DNA from: Bacteroidales bacterium
GTDB taxonomy: Bacteria; Bacteroidota; Bacteroidia; Bacteroidales; JACABE01
DNA length: 64,000 bases
Direction: 5' to 3'
NCBI GenBank assembly: GCA_023251515.1
Contig: JAHEYQ010000004.1
Coordinates: 52,404-116,403, forward strand
The notes under the pieces were generated by a model. It was not told where the DNA came from, searched no databases, and was given only the letters and a program-made list of their open reading frames with translations. Shown piece after piece: positions 47,701 to 55,066 of this stretch (positions are counted from its first letter, which is position 1; every line of letters begins with the position of its first letter). A program made the translations under genes and the position numbers.

Positions 47701-48117
47701 ATCAACTTGTTGATTAGCAAATTTTTTATCATTTTTTTGTGTAATTTCATTTATAGGTGTTTCTGGTCTTATTAACTGAGTGATAAAACTAAATTCGGGT
47801 AAGTATTCTTTAATTATTTGCTCAAAAAATGTTTTTGCCGGAAAATAATTATTTTTTTTATCTCCCTTTATTGTATGATGCCAAAAAGATAATTTATTGC
47901 TAATTAAAGTATAAGGAATATTAAAATCGTCTTTTTTGTGAATTTCGCTAATTTGAGATTGCAAAAATTTTGACATAAGCGTTGGTTTTCCACGCTGCAA
48001 AATATTTTTCATTATCAAAATTGCAGGTAGATATTTACTTTCAACTCTTTTGTCATTCAAATTTTGAATAACAAAGTTGTGATTTGTATTTGAGTAATTG
48101 GCTGTGAAAAATTTCAT
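44728..48117 (-). CDS. DUF559-type nuclease fused to RecQ-like helicase
   Basis: 1129 aa. The N-terminal region holds a Vsr/DUF559-like PD-(D/E)xK nuclease pattern: QVDFYF (D139), VIEIDGQQH (E150, D152, H156), then FERDNHLALHNIQTIRI. A helical linker follows, then a RecQ-type SF2 core: TGGGKS at 422-427, DEVH at 525-528, GLTATAS, and motif VI region ALYQEAGRAGRN. The RecQ zinc domain and HRDC are not visible; about 330 C-terminal residues are helical and unassigned. The ATG overlaps the upstream stop by one base (TAATG). The nuclease and helicase together suggest attack on foreign DNA; this is inference. Confidence 0.82.
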   Translation of the reverse strand: MKFFTANYSNTNHNFVIQNLNDKRVESKYLPAILIMKNILQRGKPTLMSKFLQSQISEIHKKDDFNIPYTLISNKLSFWHHTIKGDKKNNYFPAKTFFEQIIKEYLPEFSFITQLIRPETPINEITQKNDKKFANQQVDFYFPQAFLVIEIDGQQHKTSDVNRISDFERDNHLALHNIQTIRIDTKDLKSKTAQFIENINSIRQRLSEPKIARVLEFYKTSYNSELKQINKDILKSKLLPTAIIRFQILVLELLESGKISFDDKNWTFQLKQKDISNFAEIAINDLFIWFEHLLKLQKIEFTKPNISIVDFKQSEGIKIDFSLLERWTDENELNKNIIFVRTDYFDIYYDRVTKQNERISNFKLSTTKPYKYQLIRNEIENDLQHLEFFLENIFGYTNFNAGQYPIIENALSRRDTIGLLPTGGGKSLTYQLTCLLQPSISFVVCPIKSLMYDQKKDLEDAYFQNIETISSDIKIAEVRNQILDNFGNGKYFFIFISPERFQTQDFRDRLASIAANYSFAYAVIDEVHCLSEWGHDFRTSYLNLSKTIRKYCGEFNFLGLTATASVNVLKDIQIEFNIKQEDVKTLIDYTRPELEFIVLKDAGQKYKVLKSILEEKAENENIFELNGEKTRCGLIFTPYANKWFGSFGLANDLKNDLNVDVRFYSGEQPKEYNLPIPFDEYKIKVQSDFKSNKFCLLTATKAFGMGINKRNIDYTVHYGIPSSMEALYQEAGRAGRNKQQSQCYVLLSEEKESGLSKIFGKDATYEELKDLQETVKFNGNDVFRQLLLFLGGLEPIETEFELIKKLHYEYSKPNTKKTINGNNLGANKSKLEKAIYRLINLGIIEDWTIENFFGGGVFTVYYANFSDNSIASSLLKFIKKYIPDFDFDNKSEHLKYTKLFKRLDINIFEKATLILLHWSYDKFASNRRESLQNVYYKSIAYEDTPQGRENFKKSLEAYFKFTQATYILQHIAENNDKDFQKWFEIFYDENNDFINKDKLIELEGNLQRFLESYQNNTGLNLINALVILFLGKTLIKSHSQRFERALQTILKYKDTDYDYIIDQILYITKQFSQANKMIIVAFLQKITKSEEEFLRIAKELGDISVVLEHYNTKLQVITKRFNNGLRKVG

Positions 48118-48869
48118 TATTTACAAATTCTTACAATTTCTTGTAGTAAAACATCTAAATCGTTTTTGAAATTTACCTGCGTTAAATTTGGTAAACTTTC
48201 CTTCTTCCTAATTGGTTGATGAAGATTTGCATCTGCTATATTTTTCAAAGATTGTTGTAAATTTAAAAAGTTGGATTTAACACTTTTTGTTCTGCTATTA
48301 GCAACATTATTGAATTCAGTTTCATTAAATATCGGTGGAATATGGTCTTTTATTGCACGAGCAAGAAATGAGATTGTTAATACCATTTCATTTTGATATG
48401 CTAAATTTAATTCTTTAAGCATTGCAATTAATTTAGTAAAATCAAAATCAGGATCTTTAATTTGACTAATTTCATCAATTCTCTCTTTTGAAACATACAA
48501 ATCTGTTATCTTTTTTGTATTTTGTTCAGATAAAAATCCATAATCCCCTTTAATAAAATCACTTGTCATATTTTTACCTAACTGTTCTAATACTTCTTTC
48601 GGTATATATGTATCCAGCATACTTTTTTTAAATAAATTTTTAATCTTGACGATTTCTAACAATTCTTCTTTTGTCTTTATATTTGTGTGTTCAAATGAAA
48701 ATATTTGAATTTCAAAAAGATTAGACAACCAATATTTTTGTCCGTTTATGAAGAAATGTGGTTTGCCTATATTGTAGCTTTCAACAATTTTGTTTAAATA
48801 ATCTTCTGATATATCAAGAATATTTTCAGTTTTTGATTGTGTCTTTATATAAATGTTGTATCTAATCAT
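48117..48869 (-). CDS. Unknown protein, first gene of the RecQ/DUF559 unit
   Basis: 250 aa, soluble. The N-terminal ~60 residues are beta-rich (PHFFINGQKYWLSNLFEIQIF). A helical C-terminal half carries the pattern FLARAIKDHIPPIFNETEFN, VANSRTKSVKSNF, SLKNIADANLHQPIRKKE and LDVLLQEIVRI. I have the impression that this C-terminal pattern recurs in proteins of bacterial conflict loci, but I cannot name the family. It is coupled to the RecQ fusion by a TAATG overlap, so it is a likely partner or sensor. Confidence 0.6.
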   Translation of the reverse strand: MIRYNIYIKTQSKTENILDISEDYLNKIVESYNIGKPHFFINGQKYWLSNLFEIQIFSFEHTNIKTKEELLEIVKIKNLFKKSMLDTYIPKEVLEQLGKNMTSDFIKGDYGFLSEQNTKKITDLYVSKERIDEISQIKDPDFDFTKLIAMLKELNLAYQNEMVLTISFLARAIKDHIPPIFNETEFNNVANSRTKSVKSNFLNLQQSLKNIADANLHQPIRKKESLPNLTQVNFKNDLDVLLQEIVRICK

Positions 48870-49032
48870 CTCGTCTTTTGTTTTATTCTAACTAAAATTA
48901 AGTATAAGAATTGTAGCTTACTGCCATTTCGATATCAAGTTACAAAAAAGCTGTACCAAATGGGAAACCTTTATATCTAACAATATCCGTCAATTGTTTT
49001 TATACAATGATTGATGTTTTTATTTCGAAAAC

Positions 49033-49647
49033 CTATTCTACACCAATCAATAATCTAAAGTGAGATATTAAAGAATCCACTGCAGGTTGGATTTGGTCTC
49101 TTATTTTTTTGCTGGCTTGAATAGATTTTTCATAAGTAAAACTACTTTTAAATTCATAATTCTTACCAAATGTATAATCATTAAAACTATCCCAATAATC
49201 ATCCGAAATTACATGAATTTTCTCATTAATTGACTGAGGAAGAAATATTTTATTCTCATGAAAGAAGTTAAAAAAATCATAATAAGCTTTACCTGCATTA
49301 TTAATCCTTTCTATTTCCTCAGTTTCTGCATCTTTAATGACTTGGTTCAATAATGTTGTCATAATTTGCATTTCTTTACTTAATGTAACAAGCTTTTTGT
49401 GCAATTCAACTATAACTTTCATTTGACTTTCATATATTTTGGTTGATTTATAATTCTGTATGTTAAGCTCTGCTTTATATAATTCTATTTTGCTGTCCAA
49501 TAATGCTTGAAATTCTCTTGTTTTATGATCAAGTTCAGTTTTATAAGATTCAATTTTTCTGTTTGCAGATTTTGTCAATAAATGCTGAATAAACCACATT
49601 GCCAAACCAAAAATTCCAACATCCCTTAATAAATATATTATTTCCAT
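49033..49647 (-). CDS. Membrane-anchored coiled-coil protein, unknown
   Basis: 204 aa. A membrane helix lies at about 4-22 (IYLLRDVGIFGLAMWFIQHL). A long coiled coil follows (about 28-110: YKTELDHKTREFQALLDSKI, ELYKAELNIQNYKSTKIYE), then a helical C-terminal part with FFNFFHENKIFLPQSINEKI. Such proteins are frequent in accessory regions and their role is unknown. It lies 19 bp after the 207-aa gene, with which it should be co-transcribed. Confidence 0.65.
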   Translation of the reverse strand: MEIIYLLRDVGIFGLAMWFIQHLLTKSANRKIESYKTELDHKTREFQALLDSKIELYKAELNIQNYKSTKIYESQMKVIVELHKKLVTLSKEMQIMTTLLNQVIKDAETEEIERINNAGKAYYDFFNFFHENKIFLPQSINEKIHVISDDYWDSFNDYTFGKNYEFKSSFTYEKSIQASKKIRDQIQPAVDSLISHFRLLIGVE

Positions 49648-49666
49648 TTTTTGATGTATTAAAACA

Positions 49667-50290
49667 TTAAAAATTAGACATTAGTCTTTTATGTTCACTT
49701 ACTAATAATTTGAAATTTAAATACTCAACAAATGTTGGTACGTAGTCTTTTGTTACTATGGTTAATTCTTTGGAATCAATTTTTCTTTCAATATTTTCTT
49801 TGGTTTGCTTGAAGCTATCTACAATTTCTCCAATTTCCCCCATATTAACTATGTCCCCATATTGCATAATTTGGAACACATCTTTTGGAATAACTTCACT
49901 ATTAATAAGGTTTTTAATACTTTCAGCATTGAGTTCAATTAATTTTATAATTTTCTCTTCTGCAATTGAATACAGACTTGCTCTATTAATTAAAGAGTCT
50001 ATAGCATAACGAATTTCTTTATTCCTAATTGCATTAGTTAAAAGCATAAAACACATACTGGACATAAAATACTTTTCAGTTTCATTCCGTGCTACATCTA
50101 AATAAAACATTTGACGGAAAGCTGAACCTAATAACTCATCTTGATTTATTCTAAAAATTTCTATTCTATTAATTAATGAATATTGAAGAATTTTTTTTAA
50201 ATGAAATTCAGCAAATTCGTCTTCGCAATTTTGTCTTGCCTCAATTGCTTGTTGAGCGAATTCTACAATATGATTATTGTTTAAAATCAT
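49667..50290 (-). CDS. Helical protein of unknown function
   Basis: 207 aa, no signal or membrane segment. It appears all-helical (EFAQQAIEARQNCEDEFAEF, RQMFYLDVARNETEKYFMSS, INRASLYSIAEEKIIKLIEL). No known motif is recognised. It is the first gene of a two-gene leftward unit and starts 35 bp after a 170-bp repeat whose second copy precedes the broken gene at 53188. Confidence 0.6.
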   Translation of the reverse strand: MILNNNHIVEFAQQAIEARQNCEDEFAEFHLKKILQYSLINRIEIFRINQDELLGSAFRQMFYLDVARNETEKYFMSSMCFMLLTNAIRNKEIRYAIDSLINRASLYSIAEEKIIKLIELNAESIKNLINSEVIPKDVFQIMQYGDIVNMGEIGEIVDSFKQTKENIERKIDSKELTIVTKDYVPTFVEYLNFKLLVSEHKRLMSNF

Positions 50291-50324
50291 ATATTTTCTT
50301 TTTAATTGTTACCAACATATTATA

Positions 50325-50500
50325 TTAAAGGAAAATCCGTATAATATATACCAAATTGCATTGGCTTTGTAAGGTTTTCCCATTTTTATTTTTTTACAAA
50401 TATAAAACAAAAATAAATTCAGTATAATTATTTAACAAAAATATTTATAGCCTTGGGCTGTAAAAAGTGTTGGCTGTGAGGCTTTACCGGAGCATTATTA
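50325..50500. repeat. About 170-bp non-coding repeat, copy 1
   Basis: It shares long stretches with 53268-53440, including gcattggctttgtaaggttt, ttacaaatataaaacaaa, gtataattatttaacaaaaa and ctgtaaaaagtgttggctgt. On the minus strand it contains TATATTTG, so it may carry a promoter for the 207-aa gene. Confidence 0.75.
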
Positions 50501-50546
50501 ACCCAAATCTTATTAGTTTTTTCTCTAATTGAATTTATTTAGAATA

Positions 50547-50573
50547 GGATTTTGGCTATACGGCTGAATGTTA
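50547..50573. repeat. 27-bp flanking repeat at the abiEii stop
   Basis: GATTTTGGCTATACGGCTGAATGTTA at the 3' end of abiEii (the TTA at 50571-50573 is its stop codon on the minus strand). It recurs with two changes at 52636-52661, upstream of abiEi. Confidence 0.65.
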
Positions 50574-51656
50574 AGTACTTTTCGGTATGTTTTGTAATTT
50601 ATTTTTCACTTTTACAGAGAAATACTTGAACCAGTAATAAAATGCTTCTGGATTTGTTTTTTTAAGTTTGTTCAGTTTTGTATTGTTGGGCTGATCAATT
50701 TGCCATTTTGTCATATCTATTTTGTTACTATACCGCTCAATTGTAGTTTCTGTTTGCATTAATGCAACTAAGTAAGCTGTTCTTGCAGCATGCACGGTTG
50801 CCTTTTCAATATGGTAAGTCTCTGAAAATATATAATTTGCAATCTGTTTTAAACCTAAAAGTAATACTTCAAAATTAGCATTTCCGACTTGTTGTCTCAG
50901 TGATATGGATAAACAATTTTCGATAATGTCATCCAATACGAGATTTATATCTTCTCTCATATTTCGATATTGGAGTTCAACTAAGGCAAAGGAGGAAAAT
51001 ACTGATTTTACAACTTTTACATCATCAATTTCCTCAAAAATATTCCCAATGTCATATAGTTGTTTTATAATTTCTTGCCCCATTGGTTTTTCTCTTTTGT
51101 AGTAAGTAATTCCAGTAGTGTTCGGAGCAAATGCAGTTAACTTGTCTCCCATAATATTATTGAAATCGGGAGTTGTTGTTTCTATAATCCCTCCTTCGTG
51201 TATAACAAATGTTGACTGTATTTGAGTGGAAACAAGATTGTTGTAGTGAATACCTTCAAACAGGATGTCGAGTAGAACAAAGTCCTCATCATTTGATTTG
51301 AGTGAGTTTTGGAAATAAAACTTGAAATGTGCTTTTTCAATTCCGCTATTTGCATCTCTGTGTTGTTTTTCTGCACGCTTAAATCCTTTTTTATTCGCAA
51401 TTTCTGACAGTACTTCTTCTATATTTTCAACTTGATCGGAAATAATAATATCAATATCGATTGAAAGTCTTTTTGTACTGTTGAGCAGCAACATTAGAGC
51501 AGTTCCACCTTTAAATACAAACTTAAGATTTGATTCACTGAGTCCTTCTAGTAATATTAAAGCCCAAATAAGTTTTTGAACCAATCCTTTATCTGCTTTT
51601 TTTGTCCTTGCAATCTCTGAAATCCACTTATCTGAAGTGCAGCTTTTTTGTATCAT
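50571..51656 (-). CDS. AbiEii/AbiGii-type nucleotidyltransferase toxin
   Basis: 361 aa. The nucleotidyltransferase core is plain: FKGGTALMLLL (GGT at 50-52) and RLSIDIDIII with D67 and D69. The AbiEii C-terminal helical region follows. In studied systems AbiEii is a toxin that adds nucleotides to tRNA acceptor ends and stops growth during phage infection. The ATG overlaps the antitoxin stop by 4 bp (ATGA). Activity here is inferred from motif conservation. Confidence 0.88.
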   Translation of the reverse strand: MIQKSCTSDKWISEIARTKKADKGLVQKLIWALILLEGLSESNLKFVFKGGTALMLLLNSTKRLSIDIDIIISDQVENIEEVLSEIANKKGFKRAEKQHRDANSGIEKAHFKFYFQNSLKSNDEDFVLLDILFEGIHYNNLVSTQIQSTFVIHEGGIIETTTPDFNNIMGDKLTAFAPNTTGITYYKREKPMGQEIIKQLYDIGNIFEEIDDVKVVKSVFSSFALVELQYRNMREDINLVLDDIIENCLSISLRQQVGNANFEVLLLGLKQIANYIFSETYHIEKATVHAARTAYLVALMQTETTIERYSNKIDMTKWQIDQPNNTKLNKLKKTNPEAFYYWFKYFSVKVKNKLQNIPKST

Positions 51657-52366
51657 TTTATAGTTTTAATAAATTCTGAGATTTGCTTTCTCTTTGCCTT
51701 TCTACTGGCGTATCTCAACAGTTTGTCAATATTTATCGTATATTTTGAGAAAGCATTATTAAAGATATGGGTTAATTCATATCCCTGCAAAAATTCAAAC
51801 TCTTTATCTGAAAATAAATCGACTAATAGTTTCTCAATTGTTGTAGTTGGAACATTACTTGATATTTGAATTGGCGAACCAGTTACCAATGAACGCACTA
51901 CTATTATACTTTCACCAAAATATACATCTTCATTTGTTTTTCCTCTTAGTACATACTTAAACTTTTCTCTGAGATTTTCGAATACAGCACTAATAGCATC
52001 TCTTTCAACCTCAACATAGTAAGTGTCTTTGTTGATCAGGTGCTGCGATAAAGAGTTTATTTCACTAACATGCCAGATAATATAGTTTAGATATGGGAAA
52101 TTTGCTTTTATAAAATTGTTTATTCTCAATGCTTTCGGTGTTATCTGTGGCGTAAAAGCATTTCCATTACCATATTTATATTTTCCTCTTCCAATTCTTT
52201 TTATAATATCAGCTTTCACTAAAGAATAAATTCTCCAATTTACAGTTGATTTGGCTATGGTTGGTTCAAAAGATTTATAGAAAGCAAATAAATCTTCCAT
52301 CTGAAAATATTCATTATTTTCAAATTCAGATTGAAGTTCCTGAATATGTATATCTGTCTGTCTCAT
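51653..52366 (-). CDS. AbiEi-like antitoxin / autorepressor
   Basis: 237 aa. The N-terminal ~65 residues form a winged-helix DNA-binding region (AKSTVNWRIYSLVKADIIKR, then GRGKYKYG). The C-terminal part resembles type IV AbiEi antitoxins (YYVEVERDAISAVFENLREK, NVPTTTIEKLLVDLF). AbiEi neutralises the toxin and represses its own operon through inverted repeats; just such repeats lie upstream (52394-52434). It starts the two-gene operon. Confidence 0.8.
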   Translation of the reverse strand: MRQTDIHIQELQSEFENNEYFQMEDLFAFYKSFEPTIAKSTVNWRIYSLVKADIIKRIGRGKYKYGNGNAFTPQITPKALRINNFIKANFPYLNYIIWHVSEINSLSQHLINKDTYYVEVERDAISAVFENLREKFKYVLRGKTNEDVYFGESIIVVRSLVTGSPIQISSNVPTTTIEKLLVDLFSDKEFEFLQGYELTHIFNNAFSKYTINIDKLLRYASRKAKRKQISEFIKTIK

Positions 52367-52384
52367 TTAAGAAGAAATTTTCTG

Positions 52385-52392
52385 CAAATATA
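52385..52392 (-). promoter_or_regulatory. -7 motif of the abiE operon
   Basis: TATATTTG on the minus strand, a full TAnnTTTG match 19 bases before the abiEi ATG and touching the operator. Confidence 0.5.
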
Positions 52393-52393
52393 A

Positions 52394-52434
52394 CTATATT
52401 TTGACAATAAAACACATTTACTGTCGAAATATAG
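52394..52434. promoter_or_regulatory. Likely AbiEi operator (inverted repeat)
   Basis: CTATATTTTGACA (52394-52406) and TGTCGAAATATAG (52422-52434) are complementary at 12 of 13 positions with a 15-base spacer, which places the half-sites 28 bp apart. The left arm abuts the -7 motif, so bound antitoxin would block RNA polymerase. Confidence 0.65.
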
Positions 52435-52590
52435 TAAAGATTAATTATTCTTAAATTTACATATCTTCATGAATAACAAATTCTTTAATAAAACAAAAGA
52501 GAGTTTAAAAAAATATGCTGGTATATTTTTTTTTGTTACTATGGTTTCCATCACTTTTAATTCGTTACAAGTTATATAGCTGTATAGATC

Positions 52591-52625
52591 AAAATCCCAT
52601 TAGCTTTTCTGCCTAATGGTATTTT
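52591..52625 (-). terminator. Hairpin between the broken gene and abiE
   Basis: AAAATCCCATTAG / CTAATGGTATTTT pairs at 12 of 13 positions with a 9-base loop. On the minus strand it is followed by GATTTTGATC, a weak T tract. Confidence 0.45.
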
Positions 52626-52632
52626 TTGTAAA

Positions 52633-52661
52633 GGAGATTTCGGCTATACGACTGAATGTTA
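52633..52661. repeat. 27-bp flanking repeat upstream of abiEi
   Basis: GATTTCGGCTATACGACTGAATGTTA differs at two positions from 50548-50573. The pair brackets the abiE operon in direct orientation, about 2.09 kb apart. Confidence 0.65.
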
Positions 52662-52732
52662 TAGGGCGTTATTTTTTTGAGGTTAATTTTTTTCGGGTCG
52701 TATTTTTGTCTTAAATAGTGCTTGTCTAGTCA

Positions 52733-53188
52733 TTATGTTTTCTTAGCAAAATCATTCAAATAAAGCTTATTCAAATGCTTTAATTGGCTTAAAATTAACT
52801 CATTTCCACTATCATCAATAATTCGGTATTTTTCGCTGTTAAAGAATATACTTCCACCGCAGGAAGTTTCATCTTTTGAATTTCCACCATGTCCATGGAT
52901 CGCAATTCTACCATCAATATTAATATCACATTTGGTTAACCATATTCCTTTGGCTATAGAGATTATTGTTTCTAAATCAGAATAAACAGTTTTATTGTCT
53001 TACCAATCCATGTATTCTAATCCCGAAATGTTATTTAAAACAATGTTAAGTGAATTATAGTGTTGATGTATGTATTTCACTAAAAAACCTATTGAGATAT
53101 TAATTCTTAATTCTGATTCATTCCCTTCAATAAATTTTAGATAGCCGTCATGTAAAAGTGAAAAAGTCTCAACAATTTCTTCTTCCAT
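52733..53188 (-). pseudogene. Unknown gene with one in-frame stop
   Basis: An ATG at 53188 opens a frame that meets TAA at 53000-53002 after 62 codons (ending LEYMDW). The same frame continues without another stop for 88 codons to TAA at 52733-52735. The continuation reads as ordinary protein (DNKTVYSDLETIISIAKGIW, IDGRIAIHGHGGNSKDETSC, LSQLKHLNKLYLNDFAKKT). A single base change would restore a protein of about 151 aa. No family is recognised. It could be a decayed accessory gene, a sequencing error, or much less likely a recoding site. Confidence 0.65.
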
Positions 53189-53267
53189 AATTTGATTAAT
53201 TTATTTATAATTGTCTTTTGGTCAATGATTTATCTATCGTAATATAATGCGATATAACTCGTTTATA

Positions 53268-53440
53268 TATAAGAAAAAATCCTTATAATTTATTCCAATT
53301 TGCATTGGCTTTGTAAGGTTTTTCCTGTTTTTTATTTTTTACAAATATAAAACAAATCTAAATTCCGTATAATTATTTAACAAAAATATTTATTCCTGTT
53401 GCTGTAAAAAGTGTTGGCTGTGAGGCTTTAATGTTGTATT
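53268..53440. repeat. About 170-bp non-coding repeat, copy 2
   Basis: Second copy of 50325-50500, in the same orientation and 80 bp upstream of the broken gene. Differences are scattered with small indels, so it is diverged rather than recent. Confidence 0.75.
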
Positions 53441-53538
53441 TCTCTTTTTTTACGATCTTGGCTGTACATCAGAAGCATGATATCGCCTTTGCTTATATGC
53501 TTTTATAAAACACTAATTATCATGTTTTACAAAATAAA

Positions 53539-53571
53539 AAGGCTTGGTGTTATGTCAGACTACCAAGCCTT
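53539..53571 (-). terminator. Second terminator after the UspA cluster
   Basis: Perfect 10-bp stem AAGGCTTGGT / ACCAAGCCTT with a 13-base loop, followed on the minus strand by TTTTATTTTG. Confidence 0.7.
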
Positions 53572-53597
53572 AAATATTTTATCATATTATGAAATAT

Positions 53598-53635
53598 TCA
53601 AAAAAACCTGCTAAGAGTTTAATCAAAACAGGTTT
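53598..53635 (-). terminator. First terminator after the UspA cluster
   Basis: AAACCTG / CAGGTTT stem with an 18-base loop. On the minus strand it ends in seven T's, 28 bases past the uspA stop. Confidence 0.7.
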
Positions 53636-53662
53636 GGAATATATAGAATCAAAATGGTTTAT

Positions 53663-54100
53663 TTATTGTTTTCGGGTAGGAATAAGCAAAAGTGGTATTT
53701 TGGTTTTGCGCAAAACTTCTTCAGCAACACTACCCATCAAAATATTTTCTAACCATTTGCGGCTATGCGAACCCATTACAATGAAGTCAGCCTGAGTTTC
53801 TTTGGCAGTTTCTAAAATAGATTCAGCAAAATCTCCCTCTTTTACAATCGTTATGATAGCCTCATCTCCCAGTTTGCTTTTTGTTTTATTAAGAAAATCC
53901 TGGGATGCATCCTTAAGTTCAACAATAGTATCTAATTGCAAAGGTCCCATATTCATATAAGTCATTGAATAATACGCCAGATCTAATAATACGTGTACCA
54001 AAACAACCTGAGCTTCCATAGCACTTGCCATAGCATAACCTATTTCCGCTATTTTTTGAGATGAAGGATCGTAATCCAAAGCAATCAATACCTTTTTCAT
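53663..54100 (-). CDS. Universal stress protein, UspA family
   Basis: 145 aa, single Usp domain. VLIALDYDPSSQKIAE at the start and VMGSHSRKWLENILMGSVAE near the end mark the nucleotide-binding edges. The usual G-2x-G-9x-G(S/T) motif reads GSHS-9x-GS, so the second Gly is Ser. It is the last of three paralogs in a leftward cluster. Usp proteins help survival in stress and stasis, usually as dimers; the target is unknown. Confidence 0.88.
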   Translation of the reverse strand: MKKVLIALDYDPSSQKIAEIGYAMASAMEAQVVLVHVLLDLAYYSMTYMNMGPLQLDTIVELKDASQDFLNKTKSKLGDEAIITIVKEGDFAESILETAKETQADFIVMGSHSRKWLENILMGSVAEEVLRKTKIPLLLIPTRKQ

Positions 54101-54137
54101 TTTTTATTATATTAAGTTTGCAAATGTTTTATACTTA

Positions 54138-54524
54138 TTATTTCGCTAATTCCAAAATTTCATCCTGATTATTCTGATCTATCGATTTCCATTTCTGAGA
54201 ATTTTTATTGTTGTATATAATAATCCATTTTTTAGAGAAATCAGAACCTTCGCTTTCAATCTTAACATAATTGTCCTGAACGGTCCATTGAAATTTTGAT
54301 TTGTCTTCTTTGATGATACCAAATATTGTATAAGTGATGTCTTTTTCGCCAACGCCCCCTCGGTTAAACGTCATAGTTCCAATATTATTAAGCTCAACAG
54401 CCTGTTTACCATCGGCAGTAGTTTCATATTTTTTAATTGTCCATGTTCCTATTAAACGGTTTGAACATGATGTAAAAATTAATCCGATAAGGAAAAAAGT
54501 TCCGATTATTATTTTTGTTTTCAT
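54138..54524 (-). CDS. Small lipoprotein, lipocalin-like
   Basis: 128 aa. The lipoprotein signal is clear (IGLIFTSCSNR, Cys20). The mature part starts LIGTWTIKKYETT and has alternating strands ending near WKSIDQNNQDEILE, a pattern seen in Bacteroidota lipocalin-like (DUF4923/DUF5004-type) lipoproteins. It lies between UspA paralogs, so it is probably induced with them. The ligand is unknown. Confidence 0.75.
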   Translation of the reverse strand: MKTKIIIGTFFLIGLIFTSCSNRLIGTWTIKKYETTADGKQAVELNNIGTMTFNRGGVGEKDITYTIFGIIKEDKSKFQWTVQDNYVKIESEGSDFSKKWIIIYNNKNSQKWKSIDQNNQDEILELAK

Positions 54525-54571
54525 TTTTGTATATTTATTAGAAAATTCATATTGAATTGATATTTACTATT

Positions 54572-55054
54572 TTATTGTTTCTTTGTAGGGATAAGAAAAA
54601 GAGGTATTTTGGTATCACGCAATACTTCTTCTGTTACACTTCCCATCAGAATGTTTTCCAACCATTTACGACTATGAGACCCCATAACTATAATGTCAGC
54701 ATGTACTTTTTTAGCAGCATTTAAAATAGATATTGCGAAATCACCTTCAACTACCATTGTTTGAATATTTTCGCCACCCAAATGTTTTTTAGTGCTCTCC
54801 AAAAATTGCAACGAAGCCTTTATAATTCCTTCTTTGCTATCGAATTGCAAAGGATCTGACATAGTATATCCCTCAAATCCCATAATTGGAGAATATTCTA
54901 TGGATGAATAATAAACCGGATTTGAAATTACATGAAGCAAAATAACTTCTGCTTCCATTGCTTTTGCTATAGAAAAACCTGATTCTGCCACTTTTTGTGA
55001 AGTTGGACTATAGTCCACCGCAATCAATACTTTTTTAATTTGATTCTTTTTCAT
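54572..55054 (-). CDS. Universal stress protein, UspA family
   Basis: 160 aa, single Usp domain (VLIAVDYSPTSQKVAESG at the start, VMGSHSRKWLENILMGSV at the end). An insert around residues 65-90 (YSPIMGFEGYTMSDPLQF) sets it apart from the 145-aa paralog. Glycine 2 of the ATP motif is again Ser. It starts 12 bp after the stop of the next paralog upstream, so both share a transcript. Confidence 0.88.
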   Translation of the reverse strand: MKKNQIKKVLIAVDYSPTSQKVAESGFSIAKAMEAEVILLHVISNPVYYSSIEYSPIMGFEGYTMSDPLQFDSKEGIIKASLQFLESTKKHLGGENIQTMVVEGDFAISILNAAKKVHADIIVMGSHSRKWLENILMGSVTEEVLRDTKIPLFLIPTKKQ

Positions 55055-55066
55055 TTTTATTGATTA

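Larger units (their letters stand above)
52367..52732. other. Spacer upstream of abiEi
   Basis: 366 bp without a gene. It carries the abiE promoter/operator (52385-52434), a strong hairpin (52591-52625) and the second 27-bp flanking repeat (52633-52661). Confidence 0.6.
53189..53662. other. Spacer between the accessory island and the UspA cluster
   Basis: 474 bp without a credible gene. It contains copy 2 of the 170-bp repeat (53268-53440) and two terminators (53539-53571 and 53598-53635). Confidence 0.6.

Noticed and set aside
50500..50580. Integron attC site next to abiEii
   Set aside because: GTTAAGT fits GTTRRRY and a hairpin is possible, but the opposite core does not fit, the second boundary at 52633 lacks it, and no integrase is seen. 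Kept only as part of the repeat finding.
53268..53440. Short peptide encoded in the 170-bp repeat
   Set aside because: A ~23-residue frame exists in one copy, but small indels shift the frame in the other, so coding is not conserved.
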